The notes below the pieces were generated by a model. It did no database searches, was not told the origin of the DNA, and was given only the letters and a program-made list of their open reading frames with translations. From contig CP085830.1 in assembly GCA_020809705.1 (NCBI GenBank), positions 4,774,001 to 4,838,000 on the forward strand: 64,000 nt of DNA, read 5' to 3'. Position numbers and translations under genes: made by a program. Every line of letters starts with the position of its first letter. Position 1 is the first letter of the stretch. Below are positions 1 to 12,501 of the stretch, one piece after another. The DNA comes from Calonectria ilicicola (Eukaryota > Ascomycota > Sordariomycetes > Hypocreales > Nectriaceae).

Positions 1-3000
1 ATATTTAAAGTCCTATAAGTATTTAACTAGATATATATTTAATGTTTTTTATTATATTTTAAATGGTTATTTTTGTGCTTATAAATATCTCTACCCTTGA
101 GTTTAAATCTATGGATATTAGTTCTTATAAAGATCTTTTGTATATTATTTTATTATTGATTTTCTTTTTAATTTAGAGAGCTTAATCTTTAAGTTAAATA
201 ATTATATATTTAGTTAAACTTGGTTTATTTAGTTTATAATTAATATATTTATTAAATTATATATTTTAAGTTATAATAATCTTTATAAGTTAAGGTATTT
301 ATATATAATATATATTATAAGCTATATATTCTACTAAATATTCTATATAGTCTTTAGGGCTGACTTTTATATCTTTCTTTTATTAGCCTAATGCCCTACC
401 TTTAATTAAAGGATAGGCATAGTAACTATATATATATATACCATTCTAATTAAGCCTTAAATTAATTATAAGCTCTTTTATTAATAAAGGAGTATAATAC
501 TTAAATTATATATTTAATTTCTTAAGTAAGAATATCTAATTCTTTATTTTTAAAGGTAATATATTAAGTAAGTATATAACTATTTTAGTGCTCTTTAATT
601 ATAACTTTATTAAAAGCTTTACTTTATTAAATATTATATTAAATTTATTTATTACTTCTTAACCTATATATTTAATAGTATTATTTAGCTTATAGGTCTT
701 TAGTAAAGAAAGCTTTAAATCTATATTTTATTCATATACCTATTTTTAATATTTAATTAGACCTTTAATTATAATAGTAATAATCTTATTATTATACTTA
801 ATAATATATATTAAAAGGCTAAATTACTTCTTAATCTAGCTCTTAAATTAAAATAACTTATTAAATATAATAATTCTTTACTTATTAATAATAAATTATA
901 TATAAAATATATTATTATATTTATCTTTTATAATTAGAAGCTAGTTAGAGTTATTATATTCTCTAAGATAATCTTATAAGTCCTAATAAATATACTAAAA
1001 TAGCCTTAGTAAATGATAATCTAACTACCTATATAATATAACCTATTTTATATATATTTAAGTATAAGTCTTACAATCTATCCTTATAGTTCCTTTAATT
1101 TGTATATTATAACCCTTTCTTACTAGCTCCCTTAATACTATAACTTTAAAATACCTTACTTATTTATATTATAGCTCCTTAATATCCTCCTTTAGCTTTA
1201 AAGGATCCTTTAAAGATCTAAATTAATAAGTAGAGCTTTATTTTTTATTTTCTAATATAATAATAATTAACTAAATATTTATATTATTAATTAAAATTAT
1301 ATTACTAAATATTAATTAGTTTAATAGGTAAATAGAAATTAGCTTATATTAAAAAATTATTATATTATATATATATTTATACTTAATTAAAAAGATACTC
1401 TATTTTAAGCTTTTAAAATATAAAAAGTAATTAAAGTTATAATACTAGACTCTAATCTTCTTTAAATAAACTTTTAATATAATATTAATATAAAATCCTT
1501 CTATTATAATAATATTATTAAGCTCTAGATTAATTATATAAGTACTAATTAAATCTTTAAATAGGTTTTTTAATATACATTTACCTTTTCCTATAATTAA
1601 AAATTAGCTTAAGCCTACCTCTATATAGCCTTCTTTTTCTAATATAAAGGATCCTTTTATAAACTATTCCTTTAAGTTAATTAAGTGAATAATACTATAG
1701 TTATTAATTAATATACTTTAATAGAGTAAGTGAAAAGTTGTTTCTAATATTATAAATATTAATATAGCTTTTTATATTATATATAATAATATTAGGTTAA
1801 GAATTATAATAATAATAGTTAATAAAATAGTATTTTATTTATTATTTTTTATGATTATTATAATAGATATCTAATTTTTTTATACTATCTCCTTATAAAG
1901 CTTATTCTATTTGGACTTCTAAAATTGTATATATATATGAGTATAGTCCTTATCTATTAGCTTTTTATTAAATTTAAAATTAGAGTCTTCTATAAATGTA
2001 TATTAAAGGTATATACATTTAATTACTATGAATTTATAGAATTTTCTATTATATAGGTATTTAAGACTTTTAAAAGGGGCTATTTACTATATCTCTAAGA
2101 GGTCTTCTAGTATAGTGTAAATACTTATATATTTAAAATTTAATTAGCTTAAGATAATTCTTAGGAAGATATTTTTATAGCTTTTAAATGAGTTAATTAC
2201 TTGTTTTTTAACTTCTTTTTTATAAGTTAGTTTAATTAGTTTTATACTTAAGAAGAAGTAAATTAAGTATTAATTATTTAAAGAAAATTATAAATAATAA
2301 ATATTTCTTTAATCTTAAAGATATTATAAATATTATTTTAAGCTTAGATTAAATTTTAAATTATATACTAAACTTTAGATTCTTAATTTATATAATTAAT
2401 ATCCTTTAGATAGTTTATATAATATAATCTTATCTTATTAATTATATTATTTTCTTTTAATATAAACTTTATTTTAAGAGCTTTAATAAGCTTATAAATA
2501 ATATAATCTTTATATTATTTAATAATCTTATTAATAATTTTTTAATAATAAGTTTTCTTAATAATCTTAATAATCTAAGTATATAAAGTTAACTCCCTTT
2601 AAGCTCACTTTTTAAAAATAATAAATTTAAAATTAGCTATTTTAAGCTTTATTTCTAGCCTTATAATAATATCTACATCTTATAATATACCTATTCATCC
2701 CTTTTCCTTCTATTTATCTTTTATCTTTTTCTTTATTTTATTAAAAAATATTAAATTAAAAATAATATTTAAATTATCTATTATATTTCTTTTATTAAAA
2801 TTAATATATTCCTAAAGCTTTAAGCTCTATATATAATCTCTTAATATAAAAATCTATTTAATCTATTATTTTAATAAATAAAATTTAATAATAATTAAAA
2901 ATCTTTAAGTACTTATAATACTAATATTAATAATTATTTTAAATATATAATAATAATAATTACTATATCTAATACTAAAAAATAACAAAAAGAAATATTA

Positions 3001-3248
3001 TCTAATCTATTCAACTAAATATAAAATATAATAGTAGAAATTACTAGCTTATATAGCCACCTAGGCTTATAATTATTACACTTTGATCATTAGGTTATAA
3101 CAAGAGATTGAAAGAGCCTTAATTCCTATAAAATAAAGAGCAGTCAACTATGTGTTTTATAGCTAGGTCCAGCCCCAATTGGCTGTGGGGCTGCGACAAC
3201 GCATTGAGGCCGTGAGGCCATCGAGGCCAGCCACAACTAGTCTCCACA
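1..3248 (-). mobile_element. Right (5') part of a RIP-mutated copia-like LTR retrotransposon, copy A
   Basis: The whole stretch is extremely A+T rich and has no usable reading frame. It is collinear with about 57,680-60,913, so two copies of one element lie in the same orientation, about 51 kb apart. It ends in a 175 bp LTR (3074-3248). Next to the LTR, on the minus strand, is a sequence resembling GTTATGAGCC after reversal of C-to-T change. This matches the internal half of initiator tRNA-Met that many copia elements use as primer site, so I infer minus-strand transcription with the 5' LTR on the right. The left end lies outside the window. Confidence 0.85.
3074..3248 (-). repeat. 175 bp LTR of copia-like copy A
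   Basis: It matches 54079-54253 and 60739-60913 at exactly the same length. Read on the plus strand it begins TA (mutated from TG) and ends CA. The last ~75 bp are identical to the LTR at 60739-60913 and keep their C and G. The first ~100 bp are RIP-mutated compared with the copy at 54079. A TATA-like CTATAAAA lies on the minus strand at about 3155-3162. Confidence 0.9.
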
Positions 3249-3395
3249 TAATGGAAAGACATTTGGAAAGGAATACAATCTAAGACAACCAGACCTTATC
3301 TCAAGTATTTATGAATCGCTGATGCCAGTGTCTTGCATAACGTAACCTTGGTGCAGCAACCAGCTATGGAAATGCTTCCGTTAGTGGTAGTACAA

Positions 3396-5011
3396 TTAGG
3401 CACCATCCTTCAACCACGTCACGCCACCAAGAACGACCTGGTAAATTGCCCCATTGGGTGACATTTGTGTAGGCGCAACATTGTTGTTGTAATTCCCTCC
3501 TGCGCCGGAACGCACTCTCCAAACAATTTCGCCGGACTCAAAATCGATGGCAGTAAAATACCACACATAAGTGCCCTCGCTCGCAAGGTCTTCGTCTTGG
3601 GTGTAGGAATACACGAGGCCATTCTTGGTTGACAAACTTAGTACGCTTGTTGATCGAACATTCACGTCCCAACGCACCGTGCAGTTTCCGTCCTCGGAAA
3701 TATCCACACGTGTAATTCCAGGTGCTAGAGGGGCTAGGTCATTGAATTCCCCGTCGATCGCAGTGTTTCCGTCAAGAGTCTGCAGCTCATGGGCACCATA
3801 GTTGTTATTAATCACAACACTATATGTTGATCCATCGAAATAGCCGATCATGGCATTCTCATTTGCACTAGCGTTGGGCTGGAAGATGGGAACCTTGCAG
3901 ACGAAATTGGATTGACCCTCGCCTGCAACCTGGCGATAGGCCACAAGATTGACCTGCACGTCGGCATTATCAGTCATGACAACGAACTTTTCTCCAACCA
4001 ATGCTGGTGTGGATCCCGAGCCCCTGGCAAAGTAGCCTGGTTTCAATGTGCTTCCAGCGTCATATTCCTCCTCCCACACTGGCACAATATGTCCGTCGGT
4101 GTCGATTTGAAAAGCATGCATATACCCAGTAGCACTTTGTCCTTCTGGAACAAGGGGTCCAGTATTGACATATAACATCCCATTGTGAATCGCAATTGAA
4201 TTTTCAATGGTTTGATTGTCAATGCGTCTCGTTTGGATGTCTCCCTCGGGGCTGACATAACCGATAAAGGAAGAACTCTCAATTGAGTTAGTACGCGCAA
4301 GGTGGACCGCAGTGAACCAGATGTTACCAGCATCATCGTAATAGCTACTGCTTGGACTGTGTCCAACTGGTAGTGCATTTGTGAGATCAATATTTCGAAG
4401 CTCAGAAAATACTGTCCTGTCGCCATCATCCATGCGCTCTATCTCAAAGATGTGTCCTTGAAGGGAAGGGATAACCATCGTGCGGTTGGTTGTAGAACCG
4501 TATGGAGTATAGAGGGTGTGATTCTCTAGGTACCAAGATGCAATAATGTCCATAGTTTCGGGATTCAAGGCCGCGATGCAGAAATGCGTCTGTCCTCCTT
4601 CTCCACAAACGGTTCGTGCCGTTAATCGGCCATCGTCATGCCAGAATTGGGCTGACAATGCAATCGATCTACTCGATACTTGTGGTGAGTTGCCAAGAGG
4701 TCCGTCCCAATCATTTGTTCTAGAGTTTCCACCGTCTTGGTGAAATCCAGTAACATCAGGTAGGAATCTAGTCTTGGCCCGCAATTGTTTTGGTTCCGCA
4801 GGTGCACCAATGAAGAATGGAGCAGTTGTATTTTGCGTCTCAAGAACCTCACCAGTATCTTCAAGGAGTATAGGAGAGGTCTGCTCGGTGTTAGATGGGT
4901 TTATTAAAAAAGAATGAGTCAAAACGGAGCGCTCACAAATTGACCTTGAGAATGTTGGATCATTCGGCCGAAAGAAAAGGCTAAAAGCCACCCTTTTCTG
5001 GTAAAATGCAT
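3396..5011 (-). CDS. Secreted quinoprotein-like beta-propeller protein
   Basis: Model: exon 1 5011-4937, intron 4936-4881 (56 bp, donor GTGAGC, branch CTAAC, acceptor CAG), exon 2 4880-3396; 519 aa. The long open frame has no ATG near its 5' end (it would begin at a GTG), but the upstream exon supplies an ATG and a typical signal peptide (MHFTRKGWLLAFSFG...) that joins in phase. The mature part has repeated strand-rich blocks with NxT/S sites and W-aromatic motifs, as in PQQ-like/WD-type propellers of fungal extracellular quinoprotein-like proteins. No PQQ-ligand or catalytic motif is recognisable, so the enzymatic role is unknown. An alternative acceptor three bases upstream (GAG) would add one Gln. 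It is the first intact gene to the right of LTR copy A. Confidence 0.7.
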
Positions 5012-5905
5012 AGCGAGATAAAAATTAGAAGATTTGGTTTGAAGGCTAAAAAATAGATGCAGAGCTGTTGAGGGGGAATTCTGACCGTCTTTCACGGGTC
5101 AGTGTTGCCTTTTTGTACTCCAGGTGTCATAAGCAAGTCCAAGATGATTATGAACGTCAACATGTCCTCATGTCGGGCTCTTTACACGGATGTGCAATAG
5201 AATCCCATTTTTGGATTTCGTAGCAGGTTCAATGCGATTGGCTAAATGCTCAGGCTGTTCCTCTTTTGCACACGGCTACTAGCGTCTTGGCCTTCAAAGC
5301 GACAGCGGTGCTCGGACATTTGCGGAGAATTTTCTGCAGGTACGTGGCTTATTTCACTTCAACGCGAGCATCAGCCGAGAGGCTCGATTTCTCAAACCCG
5401 TGCTTCCGCGTCGTATTATTAAAAGTGGCCTGGTGGCATGAAAAGTCCGTATTTCACCCTTTATCATAGGTTAGACTAGTTTGACAACTTGGTCGCATGT
5501 GTACTTGACCGCCACTGTCTAAAACTCTCCGTATCTGAACGTCTTCAGAATACGGTAATGGGGCCAATTTTACACGCAATTAGCTTCAAATTGAGCAGAT
5601 ATCACCGACTATCCGAGAAGGTATGTACTAGGACTAAATAAACGCGATCTTTTCCACCACAGCGCCGCTAATTATAAAATTAATCTCATAGGGAGGATCT
5701 ATTTCCCCAGATCCTAAGAAAAAAAAAGAAGAAGATCCTGGGCTAATCGAACTAGCAAATTAAAACCAGAATTGACGAGGCCCCGCGCACCCTAGAGTCA
5801 TAACCCCCAAAACCAGGGCAACATTAAATTTGACAATGGGAAAAGCCAAACCATCCTGTTGGATCAAAAGAAATGTGTTATTTCTTAATCTTATGTGGGA
5901 GTTTG
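5012..5905. other. Intergenic region
   Basis: This GC-balanced spacer lies between the promoter side of the propeller gene and the 3' end of the sugar transporter. Open frames here are short and lack coding character. A purine run occurs near 5718-5735. I see no RNA gene or repeat. Confidence 0.6.
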
Positions 5906-7411
5906 CTAAACGGCGTCGTTGTCTCCTGGGCTCTTGGCAGCCTCCCTCTCCCCTGCCAACACTACATTATCACCAAAGGCTTCTGCAATTTCCTCCAACG
6001 TTTTCTGGCGGGTTTCCTCGAAGAAAAACCAAGCAATGACCAAAAAGAATGCTGTGCATCCGACGAAGACGTAATAGTAATTCTCCTTGATTGTAGCGAA
6101 TGCAGCTGGTCCAGCTTCGGTAATGCCGACATTGACAATGAAATGGCTGGCAGCCGCCACTCCCATAATTTTCGATCTCAAAGAGACAGGTAAAACTTCG
6201 GCTCCATAAAGCCACGTGGTGCTATTGAGAAGCCCATAATATGCGACGACAAAAAGATAAATGCCCAATAAAGCAAACCCCTTGCCAATCCGGTTGTTGG
6301 TGTCTTGGAATTGCCGCTGCATGACGGCTGCATAAATTTCAATAATAATTATGCTTGCAAGCCCCGTCAGTATCATTTTTCGCCGCCCCCATTGGTCTAG
6401 AAGATATTTGATCGACAAGCAATTGACGATGAAGGCACAGGTACCATAAACGCCTGCGAGAGCAAGGATTTTGCGAGCACTGATGCCCAATGACTTGTAA
6501 AGAGTCGTCTGGTAATACTGTATCACATTCACACCAGTCAGGCTCGTCATGGTTTGCACTGCAATAGAAACAAGCGCCCGCCTGCGGTATATCCTGATGA
6601 TGTCTTTGTACGAGGATACATCGCGCTCATTTTCGTATTCAATTTGTGTTTTCATTTGAGCAAACTCGGTCTCAATCTCCTCAAGAGAATATCCACGGCG
6701 AATGCGTATAAATTCTTGACGAGCCTTTTCGCTATGACTAGCTCGGATAAGGTGGCGAGGTGAGTCTGGCATAAACGTGCATAGGCCGATAAACATAATG
6801 ACACCCCAGGGAATCTGGATGCCTAGCGGTAGTCGCCATTGAAGAGCACCATACGGAGCGTAAGAGCAAGCGAAGCCCACCCAGTTGGACAGCATCATTC
6901 CACAGGTAATGCCGCTGCCAGAAATACCACCAATGAGGCCGCGGCTCTCTGGTCGACTGATTTCAGACAGGTAGGTCGGAACAGTGCCCACCATTCCACC
7001 CACCGCAATACCTGCGATAGTGCGGCCCGCTAAAAACATGCCGAGATTGATTGAAGCAGTCTGAATGGTGGTGCCAATGGTGACAATGATGCACATGAGC
7101 TGCATGAAACGAATACGCCCAATCCTGTCGCCAATAAGGGTTTGTAAAACGGAGCCTACAGCTTCACCAGCGATCTGAGTATGTCTCTGTATTAGAAATC
7201 TACAGCTTCATAGGGTCTATAGAATTGTTGGCCCCGCAAGACTTACGTAGAGAGCCACGACTGCCCCAGTCAACCCATCCGAGGGATGTCCCATGTACTC
7301 GATCCAGCTCTGATGCGCAATTGTAGTTGTGGCGATGCCGGTGTCAAATCCGAAAAGAAGTGTTCCCAACGCTGCGAAGAGCGCCAGCCTAAGGGTGTAC
7401 CATTCAAACAT
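5906..7411 (-). CDS. MFS sugar/quinate-type transporter
   Basis: Model: exon 1 7411-7247, intron 7246-7175 (72 bp, donor GTAAGT, branch CTAAT, acceptor CAG), exon 2 7174-5906; 477 aa. The joined frame reads ...VALY-IAGEAVGSV... in phase. Sugar-transporter family marks are visible: FGFDTG in TM1, DRIGR between TM2 and TM3, SRPESRG, a PDSPRHL motif after TM6, DQWGRRK, and EETRQKTLEE after TM12. About twelve hydrophobic segments fit a plasma-membrane proton symporter. The protein is slightly shorter than the usual 500-550 aa because both tails are short. The substrate cannot be read from sequence; the context of aromatic-metabolism genes would also suit a quinate-like substrate. Confidence 0.9.
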
Positions 7412-7921
7412 TGTCTATAGAACTAGTTGAAACGGACAATCTTGTACAATGAGAAACAATTTCGTTTCCAGCACCCTTATATTCCTTTGTCTCGAGGCTC
7501 CCCCGCATCTACGCATTTCCTCATTTTGCAGTATGCACATGCCATTTGAAACCGCCTGCAATTTTTCCTCCCATACGAATCTTTGTACAGACTGATCCTA
7601 CCTCAAGCTTGGATAGTGTCCCTTTTTGTTCAGCGGCAGCAAGGATTGACTGCGGGGTTGTCAATGGGGATGACTTCAGCCGTGGATCGCAAAAGGTCGT
7701 CGGCTACGCTAGTCAAATCAGGTTAAGTGATCGGCAAGTCGTATGACCTTGTCATTCATGGTACCCTGCGACGCGACGCAATTTTGCACTCTTTTCTTGT
7801 GCGTGCGGCTACCTTCATCCCGTCGCGATAATTCATTGGACTAGAAAAAATGCAATGTTACGCAATGAGTGCCTGAGTGCTCAACGAATAAACGAGAAAA
7901 CAACCATCAGCTGGTTGGTGA
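7412..7921. other. Intergenic region, promoter side of the sugar transporter
   Basis: There is no coding frame with protein character. The stretch is ordinary GC-balanced spacer and should contain the transporter promoter. No clear TATA box or repeat was found. Confidence 0.5.
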
Positions 7922-8299
7922 TTACGAAGTTGCAGATCTGGTAGTAGACCGCAAAACAAGGTCCGATTTCGGCTTGTCATCTTGTCTTGGCAACCGATGT
8001 GATTTTTTTGGTGTAACCTCTTCATAGAAATCTTCACGGGCGCTACTTTGACTGCTGACCATTTGCTCCTCCGTGTTCGCTGCGAAATCCCTGCTGCCTG
8101 GTGTAGTGGCTTGCGATAGCGAATGATCTAGATCCGCTGGATCGTCAATGGGGTGAACTAGACTGCCATGCTCATTTCGGCTATTTGGACCAGGCCTCCA
8201 GGGAGTGAAAGCCAGACCGCTCGATGGGTTGAAGTCACAATAGAAATGGACTTCCAAAAGAACTCTGGATATTTGCGTAAGCACGTGCACTGGAGCCAT
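7922..8299 (-). CDS. Small hypothetical protein (125 aa)
   Basis: A single open frame encodes 125 residues: a moderately hydrophobic N-terminal third, then a polar Ser/Asp/Lys-rich tail. There is no signal peptide, membrane span or known motif. It sits between two MFS genes and runs in the same direction. It could be a real small gene, the last exon of a degraded gene, or a chance frame. The composition looks like protein in the tail but I do not recognise it. Confidence 0.3.
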   Translation of the reverse strand: MAPVHVLTQISRVLLEVHFYCDFNPSSGLAFTPWRPGPNSRNEHGSLVHPIDDPADLDHSLSQATTPGSRDFAANTEEQMVSSQSSAREDFYEEVTPKKSHRLPRQDDKPKSDLVLRSTTRSATS

Positions 8300-8610
8300 T
8301 GAATGAGTGCACCTTCATGCTATGTATCCAAAGAACTGAATCAATGATGTAATAAAAAAATATTATTACTTGTCTAAACGATTTACCTAAGAACAATCTG
8401 TTTTCCTAGCACAAACTGTGACTTGCCCCAAAATTTTCGCTAACCGCTTCCCAAATAACTCAATTCTTCGCAAAAGGTAATGACAAGGACCATTCACAAT
8501 GGCAACGCTATCTCATAGAGGATCTACTTACTTGGGGTGTATGTATGTATTTCCCGGGGAAAAGACTGCCGTTCTCGGATCGTCCCTGTGCTGCTTCCGC
8601 TTGCCATCAC
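8300..8610. other. Intergenic region
   Basis: This 311 bp lies between the hypothetical frame and the 3' end of the monocarboxylate-type transporter gene. Nothing specific is visible. Confidence 0.5.
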
Positions 8611-10290
8611 TTAGCATATTGATTTCAGATTCCATCCTACCTTTGACACTCTTGCTAGAACGACTAAAGCTGCGCCGAGGAATGTCGAGGTAACTGCCCA
8701 GGCCTGTGGTGCTGTGAAGGATCCGTGGCTTGCAGACTGCAATGCGCCGCCCAAGGGTGGTCCAGTCAGTGAAGCTATAGAAAGGATGCTGAAGCACATG
8801 CCGAGCCTTGTTCCTACTGTATCGAGTCGTTTCGTGATGCTGGCCAAAGTAATAGCGATAAGACTTTGGATAGCACCAGACACAAGACCACAAACAGCGG
8901 TAAAAGCATAAAACCCGAGCACGTTGCTGACGCTAAACCAAAAAAACATGACAACAGCCAAACATGTCAAAGAAGCGGAAACCATATTCAACGCACCCAC
9001 ACGATCCGAGATCATGGGCACAATGACACGGGCCGGTAACCCCGCACCGTTGATAATCATGACCAGATACGACGCATTACTGTATGAAAGACCAAGTTCT
9101 TGGATACCAAAGGACGCGACCAGGAAAGACGTCAGTTCTTGAAGTTTATAATCTTATGGGGAGGGATCATTGCACCGAATGCCTGGTGTTGGAATGGCAC
9201 TCACATAGTAAAATAGGTAATAATTGGCCCACACAAAGAGGAACAGCCCACAAACGTACAGCACATAGACTGGTTCTCTAAATGCCGTCCAATCAATCAC
9301 GGGACCTGAGCGACGAGGAGGAAGCCTCGATCGCATCAGCAAGAATGCTACGCCATAACATATCAGGTTCACAAGGGCCAGTGTCCGTGCAGTCCAGGCG
9401 AAGCCAACCTTTGGAATCAACATTCTGACGATGATAGGGTACACAATACCCCCTGTTGAATTTCCAGTGGTTGTGAGGCCCATGGCAAGCCCGCGACGCT
9501 TCCCGAACCAGGTGGCCACCAAGGCTAGTGTTGGCGTAAACAGGATTCCGCCACCGAGCCCCGTCAACACACCCTGGGTCAACACTAACTGCCAGTACTT
9601 TGGCGCATCAGATATACTCATGCTCAAGATTCCAATGAGTTGTAAAAGTGCGCCAACAGCAAAGGTGGGGCGGAATAAACCTGCGTCCAACAGACGGCCA
9701 GTGAAGGCTCCAATTGCAGTAGTGAGACAGCCTTGGAGAGAGCCAATCCAGGATATAGAAGATGGTGATTGAGAAGTGAGGGCGGTAGTTGTGTACCAAG
9801 ATTGGAATGAACCAAAGCTATTCATATATCCCCAGGTTGCAAATATGACAAGCCATCCGGCAGCGACTTGGCTCCATGCCTGGAGACCTCCATCTGGAGG
9901 TGGAGGCAAGTTTGATCTTGAACGGGTGCGGGTGTGGGTGTGTGTTGTTGATGCAAGTCTGCTTAGAGCCGTGTCATTTTCATCTGGATCAACATTGTTG
10001 TCAACGCGCTTGCTATGCGTTTCGTCTTCGTGGATGGATGAGTGTGATGATCCACCTCGTTCTTCATCTGGGCGGAGTGTCGACACTGACTGAACTCCTC
10101 TCAACTTTTCGTCATCCATGGCTCTTTTTAAGGATGATGAAGAAATTTGACTACCTAGTACGAAAGGAGCAGAAGATGAAGATGGATGATTCTGAGAATG
10201 ATGTTTTTCAGGGTCGGGCGTTGAGAAGGGCGCCATGATGATGGTGCATGTATTTTGGAGCTTGTTAGAACAGATCAAATTCTGCGGCAT
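8611..10290 (-). pseudogene. Monocarboxylate-type MFS transporter with a lost intron acceptor
   Basis: Expected model: exon 1 10290-9205, intron 9204-9121 (84 bp), exon 2 9120-8611; 531 aa. Features of the fungal MCT (SLC16-like) family are present: a long polar N-tail, PPPPDGGLQAW before TM1, GLGGGILFTP, WFGKRRGLAMG, then NGAGLPARVI, DRVG and a C-terminal RVSKVGW. Exon 1 ends ...YLFYY at a good GTGAGT donor, and homologous proteins would continue VASFGIQELG. A CTGAC branch site sits at 9135-9131, but the expected acceptor at 9122-9121 reads TG, not AG. No other AG in the region restores phase, and unspliced reading stops at 9154. The start may be the Met at 10236 (MAPFSTPD) rather than 10290. 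Apart from that base the gene looks intact, so this could be a sequence error, a non-canonical site or a fresh null allele. Confidence 0.7.
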
Positions 10291-11012
10291 GAGACAGTTT
10301 CAACAGCACCTTCAGTTTTTAAGTAACCCCGCCTGTGATTCTACAATTGTAGATACTCCGACTTCGGTAAAAAAGAGATCGGGCGGCGGTTGAGGGTATC
10401 GGCGGTCGGCTCTCGGTTGCTGGTCTCATGACACGAACATCTTTTCACACTGATCTTCCTCCTACGCTGTTGCATGCCGCTGTGGATAACGTTACAATTT
10501 AAAATCCTACACCGACCTACTTCTCCATCGAGGTGAGCGGCCTGAGCCAACACGAGTGTATGACTTGCAGATTTACTTTTCTCGTGGGGCCTTATCAGCA
10601 TTTTGGGCGTATTGCAGGCGGCCTCATTGTAAGCGATTCACTGAGGTTCCAGTTAGCGCAGATAGCAACCCGCTCCACACCGCTGATCCACTGAAAAACC
10701 AAGACTCACTAGGGCGTTTACAGCCTCCGGTGAGCGGAAGCAGGCCTCAAGGGTGCGATTGAGATATGACTAAACAACGGCAGTTGCGATCCCATCGATC
10801 CGCAAATCATGTACACGGTACCGGGGTCATGGGAAAGGATTTGAATCGGTAAATCAAGTTTAAGCGGCGGGGAGAGAGAGTTTGAGTGATTTTGATGGCA
10901 AAGGACACAATCATCATTATAGTATCATCTCTCAGCGGTTGCTAATTTATCTCCCTATACATGGCAATATATCGCATGTTTCAAAGGCAACTTAAGACAA
11001 CGCTTCAATCTA
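10291..11012. other. Intergenic region
   Basis: This is GC-balanced spacer between the MCT-type transporter start and the amidase stop. Short frames on both strands lack coding character. No repeats or RNA genes were seen. Confidence 0.5.
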
Positions 11013-12501
11013 CTATTTTTTACCAGCTGTCTCGAAAACATCCCCTACCGCCTTACCAACCTTCAAAACGTGGCGATCTCGGAACCTTGGGGCCACTAGC
11101 GAAAGCCCAACAGGCATGTCGTTGGGGCCGCGGAAACCAGGGATGTTCAGAACAGGGGTGTGTAGTGCCTGTCGGAATTTAGTAGATTGTACATGACCAA
11201 GACTCATTGCAAACTCACCGTCCACGGAGCGCAAAATACGGCGTTTCCAGTGTACTCCAATCCGACAGGTGCTTCATCAGGAACGCTCGGCACTAGCATT
11301 GCGGCATACCGCCCTACAATCGCATCTATCTTTGGTCGCAACGCTGCGATTCCGTCGTAGGCTTCAAGTTCTGCTTTCCGACTGATTTTGTGCTGGTTTT
11401 CAACAAATCCAATTATTGATTTATCAAGCTGCTCCTTCGAATGCTGATATTCGGGCAGTAGCTGTGTGCCAGCTTCGCGAAACATGACAGTTCGATGCCA
11501 CTCAGGAAGCCGCTCAAAATCCTCACCAAGGTCAACTTGTTCGACTTCAGCGCCGCTCGCTTCCAGAATTTTTACGGCTTTAGACAAAGCAGTCCTGGTT
11601 CCCTCACCAGCGTGTTCCCAGACCATTGTCTTGCACACAGCAAACTTGGCGCCTTGAATACCCTGAAACTGAGTCTCTTCATCGTCTTGTAGCGCGAAAA
11701 CATCTGTGAGCAACTCGATGTCGGCTGTATTACGAGCGAAGAAGCCCAGTGTGTCAAGTACTAGAGAAGCTACTTTCTGTCCCTCGCGTGTTATGGCGTT
11801 CCAGGTAGGCTTGAAGCCATAAATTCCATTGAATGATGCTGGACGAATTATAGAACCGGCAGTTTGTGAACCAAGAGCCACGGGAATCTGAAAATCAGCC
11901 ACAGCTGCGCTCGAGCCAGACGAGGAACCACCGGGTGTTCGTGATGGGTCATGTGCGTTTCTGGTTTTTGGGCCCACGGTAGTAACAGCAAACTCAGTAG
12001 TCGTTGTTTTTCCTTTGCGAATCTATGTTAGCTCATAAATTCCAGTCACGCTCCCTCAAGCATTGCCGCTCGTCAGAAGGGCATTACCGAATATAAGACA
12101 TCCAGCAGCTCGAAGAATCATGACGGAGCCAGCATCGATATTAGCGTGGCTATTTTTATAGATGGAAGAATTATGCTGGGTTGGCATGTCTGGTTACAGT
12201 TAGGTTCTTGCTCGAACTTTAAACTCTAGAGTTATTGTGCAAGGGACTGACCTTTGGTGTGGATGATGTCCTTTACTGCGACAGGCAATCCATGCAAAGG
12301 TCCACGGCTGCTAAACGGTACCGCATCTAGAGCTTTTGCTTGCTCGATAACATATTTCGTGTCCAGATGAGCCCATGCTCTCACATCGTCATCGCGCTGT
12401 TCGATTCTGGATAGCAACGACGCTGCATATTGCTGTATCGTAAGCTCCCTAGCCCTGACCTTCCCCAAAGCCTCCTTGGCAGTGAGCGACCAGGCATTCA
12501 T
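11013..12501 (-). CDS. Amidase (amidase-signature family)
   Basis: Model: exons 12501-12252, 12189-12088, 12012-11219 and 11168-11013; introns of 62, 75 and 50 bp with GTCAGT, GTAATG and GTGAGT donors; 433 aa, all phases close. It hydrolyses a C-N amide bond using a Ser-cisSer-Lys triad. The Lys is in GLPVAVKDII, the cis-Ser in the GGSSSGSSAA stretch and the nucleophile Ser in GSQTAGSIIRPAS. DMPTQHNSSIYK and KTTTTEFA are also typical of the fungal branch. The start at MNAWSLTAKEAL fits the family; an in-frame ATG at 12591 would add 30 residues. There is no signal peptide, so it is probably cytosolic. It is convergent with nothing and reads in the same direction as the neighbouring NmrA gene. 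The substrate is unknown. Confidence 0.9.

Noticed and set aside
9154..9204. Treating the stop at 9154 as the natural C-terminus of the MCT-type transporter
   Set aside because: The last residues after the GTGAGT donor look intronic, and the missing C-terminal membrane spans are present in the same frame downstream.
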